Assembly: GCF_010983895.1 (NCBI RefSeq)
Contig: NZ_CP048836.1
Location: forward strand, 248,001-312,000
Direction: 5' to 3'
DNA length: 64,000 nt
Origin: Nitrogeniibacter mangrovi
GTDB taxonomy: Bacteria > Pseudomonadota > Gammaproteobacteria > Burkholderiales > Rhodocyclaceae
The notes below the pieces were generated by a model. The model did not search any database and had not been told where the DNA came from. It was given only the letters and a program-made list of their open reading frames with translations. How positions within the stretch are numbered: the stretch's first letter is position 1; each line of letters begins with the position of its first letter. Position numbers and translations under genes: made by a program. Of this stretch, positions 9,122 to 20,640 are shown piece after piece.

Positions 9122-9891
9122 TGGCCCGAATCTTCTGTGTCGCCAACCAGAAAGGCGGGGTCGGCAAGACCACCACCTGCGTCAATCTCGCCGCCGCCCT
9201 GGCGCGACGCAAACAGCGCGTGCTGCTGGTCGATCTCGACCCCCAGGGCAACGCCACCGGCGGCAGCGGCATCGACAAGCGCGGCCTCGAGCGCTCGGTC
9301 TACCATCTGCTGGTGGGCATGGCCGATCTGGCGGCGGTGCGGGTCGCCTCGCCGTCGGGCAAGTTCGACGTGCTGCCGGCCAACCGCGATCTGGCGGGGG
9401 CCGAGGTGGAGATGGTCGAACTCGAGGGGCGCGAGAAGCGCCTCAAGAAGGCCCTGGCGGGGGTGGCCGACGACTACGATTTCGTGCTCATCGACTGTCC
9501 GCCGTCGCTGTCGCTGCTGACCCTCAACGGCCTGTGCTCAGCCCATGGCGTCATCATTCCGATGCAGTGCGAGTACTACGCGCTCGAGGGGCTCTCGGAT
9601 CTGGTCAACACCATCAAGAAGGTGCATGCCAACCTCAACCGGGATCTGAAGATCATCGGCCTGCTGCGGGTGATGTTCGACCCGCGCATGACGCTGCAGC
9701 AGCAGGTCTCCGCCCAGCTCGAGGATCACTTCGGCGACAAGGTCTTCAAGGCGGTGGTGCCGCGCAACGTGCGCCTGGCCGAGGCGCCCAGCCACGGCAT
9801 GCCGGGGGTGGTGTACGACCCGGCGGCCAAGGGCTCGCAGGCGTACCTCGACTTCGCCGAGGAAATGATCGAGCGCGTCAGGACGCTCTGA
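9121..9891 (+). CDS. parA: Chromosome partitioning ATPase ParA (Soj)
   Basis: A 256-residue Walker-type ATPase that moves ParB-parS complexes to segregate the replicated origin region. The deviant Walker A motif KGGVGKTTTCVNLA is at residues 11-24, and switch regions VDLDPQGNATGG and LIDCPPSLSLLTLN follow. The lack of an N-terminal DNA-binding extension marks it as the chromosomal (Soj) type rather than a plasmid ParA. It overlaps rsmG by one base and is followed by parB after 12 bp, which includes AAGGAAA. Confidence 0.96.
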   Translation: MARIFCVANQKGGVGKTTTCVNLAAALARRKQRVLLVDLDPQGNATGGSGIDKRGLERSVYHLLVGMADLAAVRVASPSGKFDVLPANRDLAGAEVEMVELEGREKRLKKALAGVADDYDFVLIDCPPSLSLLTLNGLCSAHGVIIPMQCEYYALEGLSDLVNTIKKVHANLNRDLKIIGLLRVMFDPRMTLQQQVSAQLEDHFGDKVFKAVVPRNVRLAEAPSHGMPGVVYDPAAKGSQAYLDFAEEMIERVRTL

Positions 9892-9903
9892 AGGAAAACG
9901 ACA

Positions 9904-10755
9904 ATGGCACCTCCGAAACTCAAGGGACTGGGGCGCGGCCTCGATGCGCTGCTGGCGGCCAACCGGGACGACGACGAAGACAAGGGCGCGCTGCAGACCC
10001 TGCCGGTCGGGGCGCTTCAGCCCGGCAAGTACCAGCCGCGTACGCGCATGGACCCGGGCTCGCTCGAGGAGTTGGCCGCGTCCATCAAGGCCCAGGGCGT
10101 CATGCAGCCGATCCTGGTGCGCCCCGTCGGCGAGGATCGCTACGAGATCATCGCCGGTGAGCGGCGCTGGCGCGCCAGCCAGATCGCGGGCCTGGAGCAG
10201 ACGCCCTGCCTGGTGCGCGAGATTCCCGACGAGGCGGCGCTGGCCATGTCGCTCATCGAGAACATCCAGCGCGAGAACCTCAATCCGCTCGAAGAGGCGG
10301 CCGGCATCCAGCGCCTGGTGGACGAGTTCGGCATGACCCATCAGCAGGCCGCCGACGCGGTCGGCCGGTCGCGCCCGGCCGCCACCAATCTGCTGCGCCT
10401 GCTGCAACTGGCCGCGCCGGTGCAGGAGCTGCTCATGGCCGGGGACATCGACATGGGCCATGCGCGCGCCTTGCTGCCGCTCGACGGTGCGGTCCAGGTG
10501 CAGCTGGCCAATCGTGCCGCCGGCCGTGGCCTGTCGGTCCGCGAGGTGGAACGGCTCGTACACCACGAACTCAAGCCGCGCAGCCTGCGGGCCAAGCCGA
10601 CGCCGGATCGCGACCTCCAGCGCCTCGAGGAGGAGCTGTCGGACGCCCTCGGCGCGACGGTGAAGATCAAGGCCAATCGCAAGGGGGCCGGCAGTCTTAT
10701 AGTAGACTTCGGCTCTCTGGATCAACTCGACAGTTTGCTCGAACGCCTGCGGTGA
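9904..10755 (+). CDS. parB: Chromosome partitioning protein ParB (Spo0J)
   Basis: A 283-residue parS-binding CTPase. The start MAPPKLKGLGRGLDALL is the usual ParB N terminus. GERRWRASQIAG (about residues 86-97) is the CTP-binding arginine motif, and ENIQRENLNPLEEA precedes a helix-turn-helix (MTHQQAADAVGRSRPAATN) that reads parS. The C-terminal part should dimerise. It follows parA in one operon. No canonical 16-bp parS was found by eye in this window; only half-site-like sequences are present. Confidence 0.96.
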   Translation: MAPPKLKGLGRGLDALLAANRDDDEDKGALQTLPVGALQPGKYQPRTRMDPGSLEELAASIKAQGVMQPILVRPVGEDRYEIIAGERRWRASQIAGLEQTPCLVREIPDEAALAMSLIENIQRENLNPLEEAAGIQRLVDEFGMTHQQAADAVGRSRPAATNLLRLLQLAAPVQELLMAGDIDMGHARALLPLDGAVQVQLANRAAGRGLSVREVERLVHHELKPRSLRAKPTPDRDLQRLEEELSDALGATVKIKANRKGAGSLIVDFGSLDQLDSLLERLR

Positions 10756-10811
10756 TGCGGGTTTCACCCGATTCGGGGGGTGATTGAAGTCATGTTGCAG
10801 TGCGGAAAAGT

Positions 10812-10840
10812 TTGACTTCGTTGTGGTGAACCCCTAGAAT
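10812..10840 (+). promoter_or_regulatory. Near-consensus sigma70 promoter of the ATP synthase operon
   Basis: TTGACT at 10812-10817 and TAGAAT at 10835-10840 are separated by exactly 17 bp. Each hexamer differs from consensus at one base. The site lies 63 bp before atpI, in the gap after parB, and reads into the atp operon. This is the best sigma70-type promoter in the window. Confidence 0.8.
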
Positions 10841-10902
10841 CGCCGGGATTTTTTGAGCGGCCACCCGGGTGTTTTTTCGGGGTCGGGCGCGTAAGGGACG
10901 GG

Positions 10903-11244
10903 ATGTACAAGGCTGTCGGATTTCAGCTGCTCGCGACACTGTTGGCCGCGGCGCTATCGGCAGCGCTGTTTGGTATCGAAGGCGCCTGGTCGGCACTGGC
11001 CGGAGGCGTGGCCGTTGTTGTGCCCAATGCCTTCTTTGCTTTCAGATTGGCCGCCGTGCGTGGCCGCAGCCCCTCCGCTTACCCCGCCGCTTTCTTCGTT
11101 GGCGAATTCATCAAGGTCGCCGCGACTGTAGGATTACTGGCGCTGGCAGCAGCCACCATCAAGGACCTCCACTGGGGGGCGTTGATCATCGGTCTGGTGC
11201 TGGCGCTCAAAGCGAATTTGTTTGCATTATTGGGTCGTAACTAA
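10903..11244 (+). CDS. atpI: ATP synthase subunit I (AtpI)
   Basis: A 113-residue membrane protein encoded first in the atp operon. Four hydrophobic segments are visible: [55 protein letters not shown] and the C-terminal [19 protein letters not shown]. The family (AtpI/UncI) is thought to assist c-ring assembly or Mg supply and is not part of the mature enzyme. It ends two bases before the atpB start. Confidence 0.9.
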   Translation: MYKAVGFQLLATLLAAALSAALFGIEGAWSALAGGVAVVVPNAFFAFRLAAVRGRSPSAYPAAFFVGEFIKVAATVGLLALAAATIKDLHWGALIIGLVLALKANLFALLGRN

Positions 11245-11246
11245 CC

Positions 11247-12113
11247 ATGGCTACAGAGCACGCAGTAAACGCCGCCGCAGAGCACTCGGCGCACGGTCCT
11301 ACCGCCTCGGAGTACATCGTTCACCACCTGACGCAGCTCAATACGTCGGGGCATGCGCAACAGAACGTGATCGATTGGTCGCTGATCAACCTCGATACGA
11401 TGTTCTACGCCGGCCTGCTGGGGATCCTGACCGTCTTCTTCCTGTGGCGCGCCGCCGCCAAGGCCACCTCGGGTGTGCCGGGCCGTTTCCAGGCAGCCGT
11501 CGAGATTCTCGTCGAGATGGTGGCCGATCAGGCCAAGGGTATCGTGCATAGCGCGGAATCCCGCAAGTTCGTCGCGCCGCTGGCGCTCACCGTGTTCGTG
11601 TGGATCTTCCTCATGAACGCGATGGACCTGCTTCCGGTTGACCTGTTGCCGACCATCTGGCAGCACGCCACCGGTAACGAACACGCCTTCATGCGCGTCG
11701 TGCCCACCGCCGATCTGAACGGTGCGCTCGGTCTGTCGATCGGTGTGTTGCTCGTCTGTTTGTACTACAACGTCAAGATCAAGGGTGTGGGCGGCTGGGT
11801 GCACGAACTGTTCACCGCGCCGTTCGGCAATCATCCGGCGCTGTATCCGGTGAACTTCATCATGCAGATGATCGAATTCCTCGCCAAGACCGTCTCCCAC
11901 GGCATGCGACTGTTCGGCAACATGTACGCTGGCGAACTGGTGTTCATGCTGATCGCGCTGCTGGGCGGGACCGCGACCGTGTTCGGTTTCATCGGGCATG
12001 TGATCGCCGGCTCCATCTGGGCCGTGTTCCACATCCTGATCATCACGCTTCAGGCCTTCATCTTCATGATGCTGGCACTGGTGTATGTGGGTCAGGCCCA
12101 CGAAAGTCACTGA
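11247..12113 (+). CDS. atpB: ATP synthase F0 subunit a
   Basis: A 288-residue integral membrane protein forming the two proton half-channels of F1Fo ATP synthase. [17 protein letters not shown] carries the essential Arg-containing helix region ([15 protein letters not shown], Arg in MRLFGN). [19 protein letters not shown] is the last helix. The N terminus is extended (about 60 residues before the first TM), as is common in betaproteobacteria. It comes second in the operon, after atpI. Confidence 0.97.
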   Translation: MATEHAVNAAAEHSAHGPTASEYIVHHLTQLNTSGHAQQNVIDWSLINLDTMFYAGLLGILTVFFLWRAAAKATSGVPGRFQAAVEILVEMVADQAKGIVHSAESRKFVAPLALTVFVWIFLMNAMDLLPVDLLPTIWQHATGNEHAFMRVVPTADLNGALGLSIGVLLVCLYYNVKIKGVGGWVHELFTAPFGNHPALYPVNFIMQMIEFLAKTVSHGMRLFGNMYAGELVFMLIALLGGTATVFGFIGHVIAGSIWAVFHILIITLQAFIFMMLALVYVGQAHESH

Positions 12114-12419
<306 letters not shown>

Positions 12420-12465
12420 TCCTCGGGTCGTTTTTTCCACTAACGAACCATAAGGACATCGCAAC

Positions 12466-12936
12466 GTGAATCTGAACGCTACCCTGATAGCTCAGCTCGT
12501 TGTGTTCTTCATTCTGGTGGCTTTCACGATGAAATTCGTGTGGCCCCCGATCGTGAAGGCACTGGACGAGCGTGCGCAAAAGGTCGCGGACGGGCTGGCG
12601 GCTGCGGACAAGGCCAAGGCCGATCTGGCTCTCGCCGAGAAGAAAGTTGTCGAGGAAATGCGCAAGGCCCGCGAGTCGGCCACCGATGTGCGCGCCTCCG
12701 CTGAAAAGCAGGCATCTGAACTGATCGACGAAGCTCGTGCCGAGGCTTCCCGTATTATTGCCGCCGCACGTGAAGCTGCAGAGGGCGAAGCCGCCGCTGC
12801 CGCCGAACGTGCCAAGGAAGCCCTGCGCGAACAGGTCGCCAGCCTGGCTGTTGCCGGCGCCGAGAAGATCCTCCGCAAGGAGGTGGACGCCAAGGCACAC
12901 GCCGACCTCCTGGCCAACCTGAAACAGGAACTGTAA
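12466..12936 (+). CDS. atpF: ATP synthase F0 subunit b
   Basis: A 156-residue stator subunit. One N-terminal transmembrane helix ([20 protein letters not shown]) is followed by a long charged, Ala-rich coiled-coil helix to the C terminus. The start is GTG at 12466 (NLNATLIAQ), as the hydrophobic helix must be near the N terminus. It lies between atpE and atpH in the standard order; only one b-type gene is present, so a homodimer is expected. Confidence 0.95.
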   Translation: MNLNATLIAQLVVFFILVAFTMKFVWPPIVKALDERAQKVADGLAAADKAKADLALAEKKVVEEMRKARESATDVRASAEKQASELIDEARAEASRIIAAAREAAEGEAAAAAERAKEALREQVASLAVAGAEKILRKEVDAKAHADLLANLKQEL

Positions 12937-12942
12937 TAAGTC

Positions 12943-13476
12943 ATGGCCGAAAACGTCACCATCGCGCGCCCATATGCCGAAGCTGCTTTCAAGCAGGCGG
13001 ACGGGGCAGGTGCGCTGGGGCCCTGGTCGGAAGCTCTGGACAAATTGGCGGCCGTTGCTGCCGATCCCCAGATGCAGACCCTGATCCACGACCCGAAACT
13101 CGGTGAGGACAAGCTCGCCGAGTTGTTTATCGGTGTCGTGGGTGATCTCGACGAGTCGCAGAAGAACTTCGTGCGTATTCTGGTCGAGAACGAACGTCTG
13201 CAGGTGCTTCCCGAGATCCGTGACCTGTTCGTTGAACGCAAGAACGAACGTGAAGGCACGCTCGACGCGGATATCGTCTCCGCCTTCGAGCTCGATGATG
13301 CCACGCTGAACACCCTGACACAGGAGCTTGAAGCCCGCTTCAAGGCCAAGCTGAATGTGTCCGTGTCGGTCGACCCCGATCTGATCGGTGGAGTGACCGT
13401 CACTGTCGGCGATGACGTCATCGACGCCTCGGTCCGCGGCAAGCTCGCGAACATGGCCGCTGCGCTAAAGATTTAG
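12943..13476 (+). CDS. atpH: ATP synthase F1 subunit delta
   Basis: A 177-residue stator protein joining F1 to subunit b. The N terminus ([14 protein letters not shown]) and the C-terminal segment [20 protein letters not shown] are family signatures, and the length fits. It starts six bases after the atpF stop and is followed by atpA with AGGAG in the gap. Confidence 0.96.
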   Translation: MAENVTIARPYAEAAFKQADGAGALGPWSEALDKLAAVAADPQMQTLIHDPKLGEDKLAELFIGVVGDLDESQKNFVRILVENERLQVLPEIRDLFVERKNEREGTLDADIVSAFELDDATLNTLTQELEARFKAKLNVSVSVDPDLIGGVTVTVGDDVIDASVRGKLANMAAALKI

Positions 13477-13487
13477 GAGCATTGGAA

Positions 13488-15026
13488 ATGCAACTCAACC
13501 CCTCTGAAATCAGTGATCTGATTAAGAGCCGGATTCAGGACCTGCAGCTCGCCGCATCGTCCCGCAACGAGGGTACCGTGGTCTCCGTGACCGACGGTAT
13601 TTGCCGTGTTCACGGCCTCGCTGACGTGATGCAGGGCGAAATGCTGGAGTTCCCCGGCAACACCTTCGGTCTGGCGCTCAACCTCGAGCGCGATTCCGTT
13701 GGTGCCGTCGTGCTCGGCGAATACGAGCACATCTCTGAAGGCGACACGGTCAAGGCGACCGGCCGCATTCTGGAAGTGCCGGTCGGCCCCGAGCTGAAAG
13801 GCCGCGTGGTGAACGCACTGGGTCAGCCGATCGACGGCAAGGGCCCGATCGAAGCCAAGCTGACCGACAAGATCGAAAAGGTCGCTCCGGGCGTGATCGC
13901 ACGTAAGTCGGTGGATCAGCCGGTGCAGACCGGGCTGAAGTCGGTCGACGCCATGGTGCCGATCGGTCGTGGCCAGCGTGAGCTGATCATTGGTGACCGT
14001 CAGACCGGCAAGACCGCCGTCGCCGTCGACGCGATCATCAACCAGAAAGGTCAGAACATGACCTGCATCTACGTGGCGATCGGTCAGAAGGCATCGACCA
14101 TCGCCAACGTGGTGCGCAAGCTGGAAGAGAACGGCGCGATGGAATACACCATCGTCGTCGCGGCCACCGCTTCGGACTCCGCCGCCATGCAGTACCTGTC
14201 GGCCTATGCCGGCTGCACGATGGGCGAATACTTCCGCGATCGCGGTGAAGACGCCCTGATCGTGTACGACGATCTGACCAAGCAGGCCTGGGCCTACCGT
14301 CAGATCTCCCTGCTGCTGCGTCGTCCGCCGGGCCGTGAAGCCTACCCGGGTGACGTGTTCTACCTGCACTCCCGTCTGCTCGAGCGCGCCGCGCGTGTCA
14401 ATGCCGAGTACGTCGAGAAATTCACCAACGGTGAAATCAAGGGCAAGACCGGTTCCCTGACCGCGCTGCCGGTGATCGAGACGCAGGCCGGTGACGTGTC
14501 CGCCTTCGTGCCGACCAACGTCATTTCCATTACCGACGGCCAGATCTTCCTCGAGACCGATCTGTTCAACGCCGGTATCCGTCCCGCCATCAACGCCGGT
14601 ATCTCGGTGTCGCGGGTGGGTGGTGCGGCCCAGACCAAGGTCATCAAGAAGCTCGGCGGTGGTGTGCGTCTGGCGCTGGCCCAGTATCGAGAACTGGCTG
14701 CCTTCGCGCAGTTCGCCTCCGATCTGGACGAAGCGACCCGCAAGCAGCTCGACCGTGGCCGTCAGGTTACCGAGCTGATGAAGCAGCCGCAGTACTCACC
14801 GCTGTCCGTCGCTGACATGGCGATCACGCTGTACGCCTCCAACAACGGCTATTTCGACGACGTCGAAACCAGCCGTGTGCTGGCCTGCGAGCATGCGCTG
14901 CATCAGTTCATGAAAACCAAATACGCTGCTCTGATCGAGAAGATCGAAAGCTCCAAGGCGCTGGACGACGAGTCCGAGAAAACGCTCGTTGCCGCGATCG
15001 AAGAGTTCAAGAAGAGCTGGGCGTAA
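13488..15026 (+). CDS. atpA: ATP synthase F1 subunit alpha
   Basis: A 512-residue non-catalytic nucleotide-binding subunit. The P-loop [13 protein letters not shown] lies near residues 170-182, and the signature [17 protein letters not shown] is near 365. The start at 13488 is chosen because AGGAG at 13475-13479 is well spaced from it and MQLNPSEIS is the usual beginning; a TTG at 13482 would add two residues only. Confidence 0.97.
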   Translation: MQLNPSEISDLIKSRIQDLQLAASSRNEGTVVSVTDGICRVHGLADVMQGEMLEFPGNTFGLALNLERDSVGAVVLGEYEHISEGDTVKATGRILEVPVGPELKGRVVNALGQPIDGKGPIEAKLTDKIEKVAPGVIARKSVDQPVQTGLKSVDAMVPIGRGQRELIIGDRQTGKTAVAVDAIINQKGQNMTCIYVAIGQKASTIANVVRKLEENGAMEYTIVVAATASDSAAMQYLSAYAGCTMGEYFRDRGEDALIVYDDLTKQAWAYRQISLLLRRPPGREAYPGDVFYLHSRLLERAARVNAEYVEKFTNGEIKGKTGSLTALPVIETQAGDVSAFVPTNVISITDGQIFLETDLFNAGIRPAINAGISVSRVGGAAQTKVIKKLGGGVRLALAQYRELAAFAQFASDLDEATRKQLDRGRQVTELMKQPQYSPLSVADMAITLYASNNGYFDDVETSRVLACEHALHQFMKTKYAALIEKIESSKALDDESEKTLVAAIEEFKKSWA

Positions 15027-15047
15027 GTCGGCGTACGGAGACGGAAT

Positions 15048-15917
15048 ATGGCAAGCGGTAAGGAAATCCGTACGAAGATCAAGAGTGTGCAGAACACTCG
15101 CAAGATCACGAAGGCCATGGAGATGGTGGCCGCATCGAAAATGCGCAAGGCGCAGGATCGCATGCGGGCCGCTCGTCCCTACGCCGAAAAGATCCGCCGA
15201 CTCGCTGCGAACCTGTCTCAGGCGAATATCACCGAGTATCAGCATCCGTTCCTGGTCAAGAAGAATGACGTCAAGCGTGTCGGCGTTATCGTCGTGACCA
15301 CCGACAAGGGCCTGTGTGGTGGCTTGAACACCAACATCCTGCGTCAGACGGTGAGCAACATGAAGGACTGGCAGGCCGATGGCGTGTCGGAAATTCGTGC
15401 GACCTGCATCGGCAACAAGGGCTACGGCTTCATGCAACGCATGAAGGTGCCCGTCGCCTCGCATGTCACGCAGCTCGGTGATACCCCGCATCTCGAAAAG
15501 CTGATCGGTCCGGTCAAGGTCATGCTGGACGCGTTCCAGAATGGCGAACTTGACGCCGTCTATCTGGCCTACACCCGCTTCGTGAACACCATGAAGCAGG
15601 AGCCGGAGGTCGAACAGCTGCTCCCCCTCACCGGGGATCGCCTTGGTGCGCCTGAGGGCTCGTGGGACTACCTCTACGAACCCGATCCGCAGGTCGTGAT
15701 CGATGAACTGCTGCTGCGTTATGTCGAAGCGCTGGTCTATCAGGCCGTTGCCGAAAACATGGCATCGGAGCAGAGCGCGCGCATGGTGGCCATGAAGGCG
15801 GCCTCCGACAACGCGAAGAACGTCATCGGCGAACTGCAGCTGGTCTACAACAAGACCCGCCAGGCAGCGATTACCAAGGAACTGTCCGAGATTGTGGGCG
15901 GTGCCGCCGCGGTGTAA
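15048..15917 (+). CDS. atpG: ATP synthase F1 subunit gamma
   Basis: A 289-residue central rotor stalk. N-terminal [20 protein letters not shown] and C-terminal [20 protein letters not shown] helices form the coiled coil; [12 protein letters not shown] near residue 85 is the family signature. It sits between atpA and atpD in the standard order. Confidence 0.97.
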   Translation: MASGKEIRTKIKSVQNTRKITKAMEMVAASKMRKAQDRMRAARPYAEKIRRLAANLSQANITEYQHPFLVKKNDVKRVGVIVVTTDKGLCGGLNTNILRQTVSNMKDWQADGVSEIRATCIGNKGYGFMQRMKVPVASHVTQLGDTPHLEKLIGPVKVMLDAFQNGELDAVYLAYTRFVNTMKQEPEVEQLLPLTGDRLGAPEGSWDYLYEPDPQVVIDELLLRYVEALVYQAVAENMASEQSARMVAMKAASDNAKNVIGELQLVYNKTRQAAITKELSEIVGGAAAV

Positions 15918-15928
15918 CGGATTATTGA

Positions 15929-17344
<1,416 letters not shown>

Positions 17345-17353
17345 CGCGAGCCA

Positions 17354-17375
17354 GCCCCGCTCACCCGAGCGGGGC
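17354..17375 (+). other. Intercistronic hairpin atpD-atpC
   Basis: GCCCCGCTC at 17354-17362 pairs perfectly with GAGCGGGGC at 17367-17375 across a four-base loop. No T run follows, and the atpC ribosome site GGAGG is at 17381-17385. It may act as an mRNA processing or stabilising stem, or lower atpC expression, rather than as a full terminator. Confidence 0.6.
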
Positions 17376-17393
17376 CTAGCGGAGGTATAAACG

Positions 17394-17816
17394 ATGGCAA
17401 TGACTGTGCATGTCGATATCGTGAGCGCCGAAGAGGAAATCTTCTCCGGGCTGGCCGAATTCGTGGCCCTGCCCGGCGAGACCGGTGAGCTCGGTATTTT
17501 GCCGGGCCACATGCCGCTGATGACCCGGATCAAACCGGGTGCGGTTCGCGTCAAGCCGCAGAATGGTGAGGAAGAGCTCGTCTTCGTCGCTGGCGGTCTG
17601 CTGGAAGTTCAACCGGGTCTGGTGACGGTGCTCGCCGACACCGCCATCCGTGGCAAGGACCTGGACGAAGCCAAGGCACTCGAAGCGAAACGCAAGGCCG
17701 AAGAGGCGCTGGCGAATCACAACGCCGAAATCGACTACGCCGCGGCGCAGGCCGAGCTGGCCGAAGCGATTGCCCAACTGGCCGCGATCAAGAAGCTGCG
17801 CGGCCCGCGGCATTGA
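17394..17816 (+). CDS. atpC: ATP synthase F1 subunit epsilon
   Basis: A 140-residue subunit of the central stalk that also inhibits ATP hydrolysis. The N-terminal beta sandwich begins [19 protein letters not shown] and includes [17 protein letters not shown]; the C-terminal part is a helical hairpin rich in Ala, Glu and Lys. GGAGG at 17381-17385 lies eight bases before the start. It is the last gene of the atp operon. Confidence 0.96.
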   Translation: MAMTVHVDIVSAEEEIFSGLAEFVALPGETGELGILPGHMPLMTRIKPGAVRVKPQNGEEELVFVAGGLLEVQPGLVTVLADTAIRGKDLDEAKALEAKRKAEEALANHNAEIDYAAAQAELAEAIAQLAAIKKLRGPRH

Positions 17817-17852
17817 TCGGAAACGGTGCTCCGGTGTGAGCCGGCCACCCGC

Positions 17853-17881
17853 AAAAAAGCAGCCCTCGGGCTGCTTTTTTG
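17853..17881. terminator. Bidirectional terminator after atpC
   Basis: An A6 run, GCAGCCC, a TCGG-type loop, GGGCTGC and a T run are arranged symmetrically, so it can stop transcription from atpC and from the facing ubiJ gene. Confidence 0.9.
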
Positions 17882-17892
17882 TTGAATTCGGG

Positions 17893-18477
17893 TTATCGCT
17901 TCGACTCGTTGCGGTCCAATCGGGCGACGCGCTGATCGAGGCGGGCCAGATCGTCTCTCAGGTGACGCAACTGTGCGACGTGGTCGTCGAACGCAGTACG
18001 ATCGGCGAGCCATCGGCCCTCGTGAACGAGATATTCGCTGGTGTTGCGGGCCAGCCGCATGGCGGATGCCGGAATGGCCTGTTCCACGTGGCGGGCCGTC
18101 AGATGAAGACGGCGCCCGGCAATGGGGCCGAAGAGACGGGCCAGATCGGCTTCACGATCCCAGTCCAGATGGCGGGCGACGAAGCCGACAGTCTCAGCCA
18201 GTTCGGCCTGGCCGGAAATCCGGGCGTGGGCCAGGACGCCCTCGATGCCGTCGGTGAGCGAGGCGATGGCCTGCGCCGGAACGTCGATCATGACGTCATC
18301 GGCATCGTCGGACGTCTCGCCCCCGAGCAGGCCGGTGTCATCAATGCGGAATCGTTGAGACACGCCCGCGACACGGATGCCGACCTGACAGCCTGTGTGG
18401 GCTTTCAGGCGCACGCGCGCCCAGTCGTGCTGGCCGATCAGGTGGTTGAGTGTGGCGCGCAGGGCGGTATCGAGCAT
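17893..18477 (-). CDS. ubiJ: Ubiquinone biosynthesis accessory factor UbiJ
   Basis: A 194-residue protein with an N-terminal SCP2-like lipid-binding domain and a C-terminal predicted coiled coil (VAQLRHLRDDLARLDQRVAR). UbiJ binds ubiquinone precursors in the soluble Ubi complex with UbiK. The placement directly after ubiE on the same strand supports the call, as ubiE-ubiJ-ubiB is the classic order; ubiB is absent here because the atp operon follows. Sequence similarity alone is modest for this family. Confidence 0.82.
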   Translation of the reverse strand: MLDTALRATLNHLIGQHDWARVRLKAHTGCQVGIRVAGVSQRFRIDDTGLLGGETSDDADDVMIDVPAQAIASLTDGIEGVLAHARISGQAELAETVGFVARHLDWDREADLARLFGPIAGRRLHLTARHVEQAIPASAMRLARNTSEYLVHEGRWLADRTAFDDHVAQLRHLRDDLARLDQRVARLDRNESKR

Positions 18478-18519
18478 GGGGGCATCAGTCGGTGAGGTCG
18501 CGACGGGATGGCGGAACCC

Positions 18520-19257
18520 TCAGAGCTTGTAGCCGCGATGGAGGGCGACCACGCCGCCGGTCAGATTGAAGTAGTCGACACGCTCGAGTCCGACCTGTTC
18601 CATCATGGTCTTGAGGGTTTCCTGATCCGGATGCACCCGGATCGACTCGGCCAGGTAGCGGTAACTGTCGGCGTCGCCCGCCACGCGCTGGCCGAGCCAG
18701 GGCAGGATCTTGAACGAGTACAGATCGTAGGCGGGCGCCAGCGGTTTGTAGACCCGGGAAAATTCGAGCACGAGCAGGCGGCCGCCGGGTTTGAGCACCC
18801 GTCGCATCTCGGCGAGCGCTGCGTCCTTGTGGGTCATGTTGCGCAGACCGAAGGCGACGGTGACGCAGTTGAAATGGTTGTCGGGAAAGGGCAGGTGCTC
18901 GGCGTCGCACTGGGCGACCGGCAGCGACAGCCCCTTGTCGATCGTGCGGTCGCGGCCGCGGCTGAGCATGGCGCCGTTGATGTCGGTCAGCCAGACCTGG
19001 CCGGTGGGTCCGACCCGTTTGGCAAAGGCGATCGACAGATCCGCCGTGCCGCCGGCGACATCGAGTACCCGGTCGCCGGCCTTGACGCCCGCCACACGGA
19101 TGGTGAAAGCCTTCCAGAGCCGGTGCAGGCCGCCGGACATCAGGTCATTCATGATGTCGTAACGGTTGGCGACCGAGGAGAAGACACCGGCAACCTTGCG
19201 CGCTTTTTCCGTCTCGGGGACGGTTTCGTAGCCGAAATCCGTGGTTTTATCGTCCAT
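18520..19257 (-). CDS. ubiE: Demethylmenaquinone/2-polyprenylbenzoquinol methyltransferase UbiE
   Basis: A 245-residue SAM methyltransferase that C-methylates the quinone ring in ubiquinone (and menaquinone) biosynthesis. [20 protein letters not shown] at residues of about 26-45 and [15 protein letters not shown] are the UbiE signatures; [20 protein letters not shown] follows. ATG at 19257 is chosen because [13 protein letters not shown] is the usual N terminus; the frame upstream overlaps the DUF971 gene. It lies between the DUF971 gene and ubiJ. Confidence 0.95.
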   Translation of the reverse strand: MDDKTTDFGYETVPETEKARKVAGVFSSVANRYDIMNDLMSGGLHRLWKAFTIRVAGVKAGDRVLDVAGGTADLSIAFAKRVGPTGQVWLTDINGAMLSRGRDRTIDKGLSLPVAQCDAEHLPFPDNHFNCVTVAFGLRNMTHKDAALAEMRRVLKPGGRLLVLEFSRVYKPLAPAYDLYSFKILPWLGQRVAGDADSYRYLAESIRVHPDQETLKTMMEQVGLERVDYFNLTGGVVALHRGYKL

Positions 19258-19262
19258 CCTGA

Positions 19263-19682
19263 TCAATGTGCTCCGCCGCAACCGCCGGTGGGGCGGCCTG
19301 GTGTGGTATCGATGTCGCGACTGGCGCCGGCGGCCTCGAGGCGTTCCAGATAGGCCTGCCACAGGGCCTCCTGATGTGCGCCGATCTCGGCCAGATAGTC
19401 CCAGGAGTACAGGCCGCTGTCGTGGCCGTCCGAGAACACCAGCTTGAGTGCGTATTTCCCGACCGGCTCCACCTGCTCGACGATGACGTCGCGCTTGCCG
19501 GTCTGCAGGGTCTCCTGTCCGATACCGTGTCCGCGGACCTCGGCCGAGGGGGAGAAGACCCGCAGGAACTCGAACGGCAAGCGATAGCGCGCACCGTTGT
19601 CGAACGCCACTTCGAGGCAGCGTGACTGGGTGTGCAGCACGATATCCGTGGGCAGGGGAGTGGAAGCGTCAAGTCCGGCCAT
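19263..19682 (-). CDS. DUF971 (GBBH-like N-terminal domain) protein
   Basis: A 139-residue protein made of a single gamma-butyrobetaine-hydroxylase-like N-terminal domain (DUF971). Visible are [40 protein letters not shown] and WDYLAEIG. In eukaryotes this fold binds zinc or Fe-S clusters; bacterial stand-alone proteins are often next to ubiE, as here, five bases upstream of it. A role in quinone or Fe-S metabolism is only an inference from position. The C-terminal tail ends GGCGGAH. ATG at 19682 is preferred to the longer frame from 19775. Confidence 0.85.
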   Translation of the reverse strand: MAGLDASTPLPTDIVLHTQSRCLEVAFDNGARYRLPFEFLRVFSPSAEVRGHGIGQETLQTGKRDVIVEQVEPVGKYALKLVFSDGHDSGLYSWDYLAEIGAHQEALWQAYLERLEAAGASRDIDTTPGRPTGGCGGAH

Positions 19683-19784
19683 GCGTGTTGACCCTGGCAG
19701 ATTTGCGGGTGATTCGTCGAAGGTGCAATGATACCCCTGATACTCCGTCGGCGGCTGCGTCCGGCAGTGTTGCATGTCCGTGAC

Positions 19785-19818
19785 GCGTCATGAAACCGTC
19801 AAAAACCTGCAATAGACT
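19785..19818 (+). promoter_or_regulatory. Pho box and -10 element of phoB
   Basis: GCGTCATGAAACCGTCAA at 19785-19802 matches the PhoB consensus (two CTGTCA-like direct repeats with an A-rich spacer) at about 13 of 18 positions. TAGACT at 19813-19818 lies 11 bases later, where the -10 of a PhoB-activated promoter belongs. The start codon of phoB is 28 bases further on. This predicts autoactivation of phoBR under phosphate starvation. Confidence 0.7.
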
Positions 19819-19845
19819 GTGCGCATCCCGTTAGAGGTTGCATTC

Positions 19846-20556
19846 ATGCCAGCCAATATTCTGCTTGTTGAAGACGAACCCGCGATTCAGGAACTGATCG
19901 CTGCCAATCTTGGTCGTGCCGGCCACCATGTGGTGCGGGCCGCCGATGCAGAAACCGCGTTGCGCATCGTCCGTGATGCCCTGCCCGACCTGATCCTGCT
20001 CGACTGGATGTTGCCCGGTCTGTCCGGCATCGAACTGGCCAAGCGCCTGCGCGCCGAGGAGCGGACCCGCGAGATTCCGTTGATCATGCTGACCGCCCGG
20101 GGCGAGGAGCAGGACAAGGTACAGGGTCTCGAGACCGGGGCCGACGACTACATCACCAAGCCCTTCAGCCCGCGTGAGCTGGTGGCCCGGATCAAGGCCG
20201 TCCTGCGCCGGCGCGCGCCCCAGGCGACCGAGGATCCGGTGCAGATCGGTGGCCTGCGCCTGGATCCGGCGACGCATCGCATCAGCGCGGGCGAACAGAG
20301 CCTGTCGCTCGGGCCGACCGAATTCCGTCTGCTGCATTTCCTCATGACCCACCCGGAGCGCGTCCATTCCAGGGCGCAACTGCTGGACCAGGTGTGGGGC
20401 GACCATGTGTTCGTCGAGGAGCGCACGGTCGACGTGCATATCCGTCGCCTGCGCTGCGCACTGGAGCCGACCGGACACGAGCGCCTGATACAGACGGTGC
20501 GCGGCAGTGGCTACCGGCTCTCCGCGCAGTCGGAGGTGCCGCAGACGGTGCGATAA
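19846..20556 (+). CDS. phoB: Phosphate regulon response regulator PhoB
   Basis: A 236-residue OmpR-family regulator. The receiver domain has Glu9-Asp10, the phosphorylation site Asp53 in LLDWMLPG, and [20 protein letters not shown] at its end. The C-terminal winged helix includes [19 protein letters not shown] and [14 protein letters not shown], both typical of PhoB. ATG at 19846 follows AGAGG and is where the receiver domain begins. It is followed by phoR and preceded by a Pho box. Confidence 0.92.
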   Translation: MPANILLVEDEPAIQELIAANLGRAGHHVVRAADAETALRIVRDALPDLILLDWMLPGLSGIELAKRLRAEERTREIPLIMLTARGEEQDKVQGLETGADDYITKPFSPRELVARIKAVLRRRAPQATEDPVQIGGLRLDPATHRISAGEQSLSLGPTEFRLLHFLMTHPERVHSRAQLLDQVWGDHVFVEERTVDVHIRRLRCALEPTGHERLIQTVRGSGYRLSAQSEVPQTVR

Positions 20557-20640
20557 TCCGCCCAGGGCCTTTGAGCGGAGTTCGTCATTCGCGCGACTGT
20601 ACGTTACGTCTGGGTCGGTTTTGCCACGGCGCTGGCCGCC

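Noticed and set aside
10758-10783. Terminator after parB
   Set aside because: Short overlapping stems exist but without a T run, and a strong promoter follows; not convincing.
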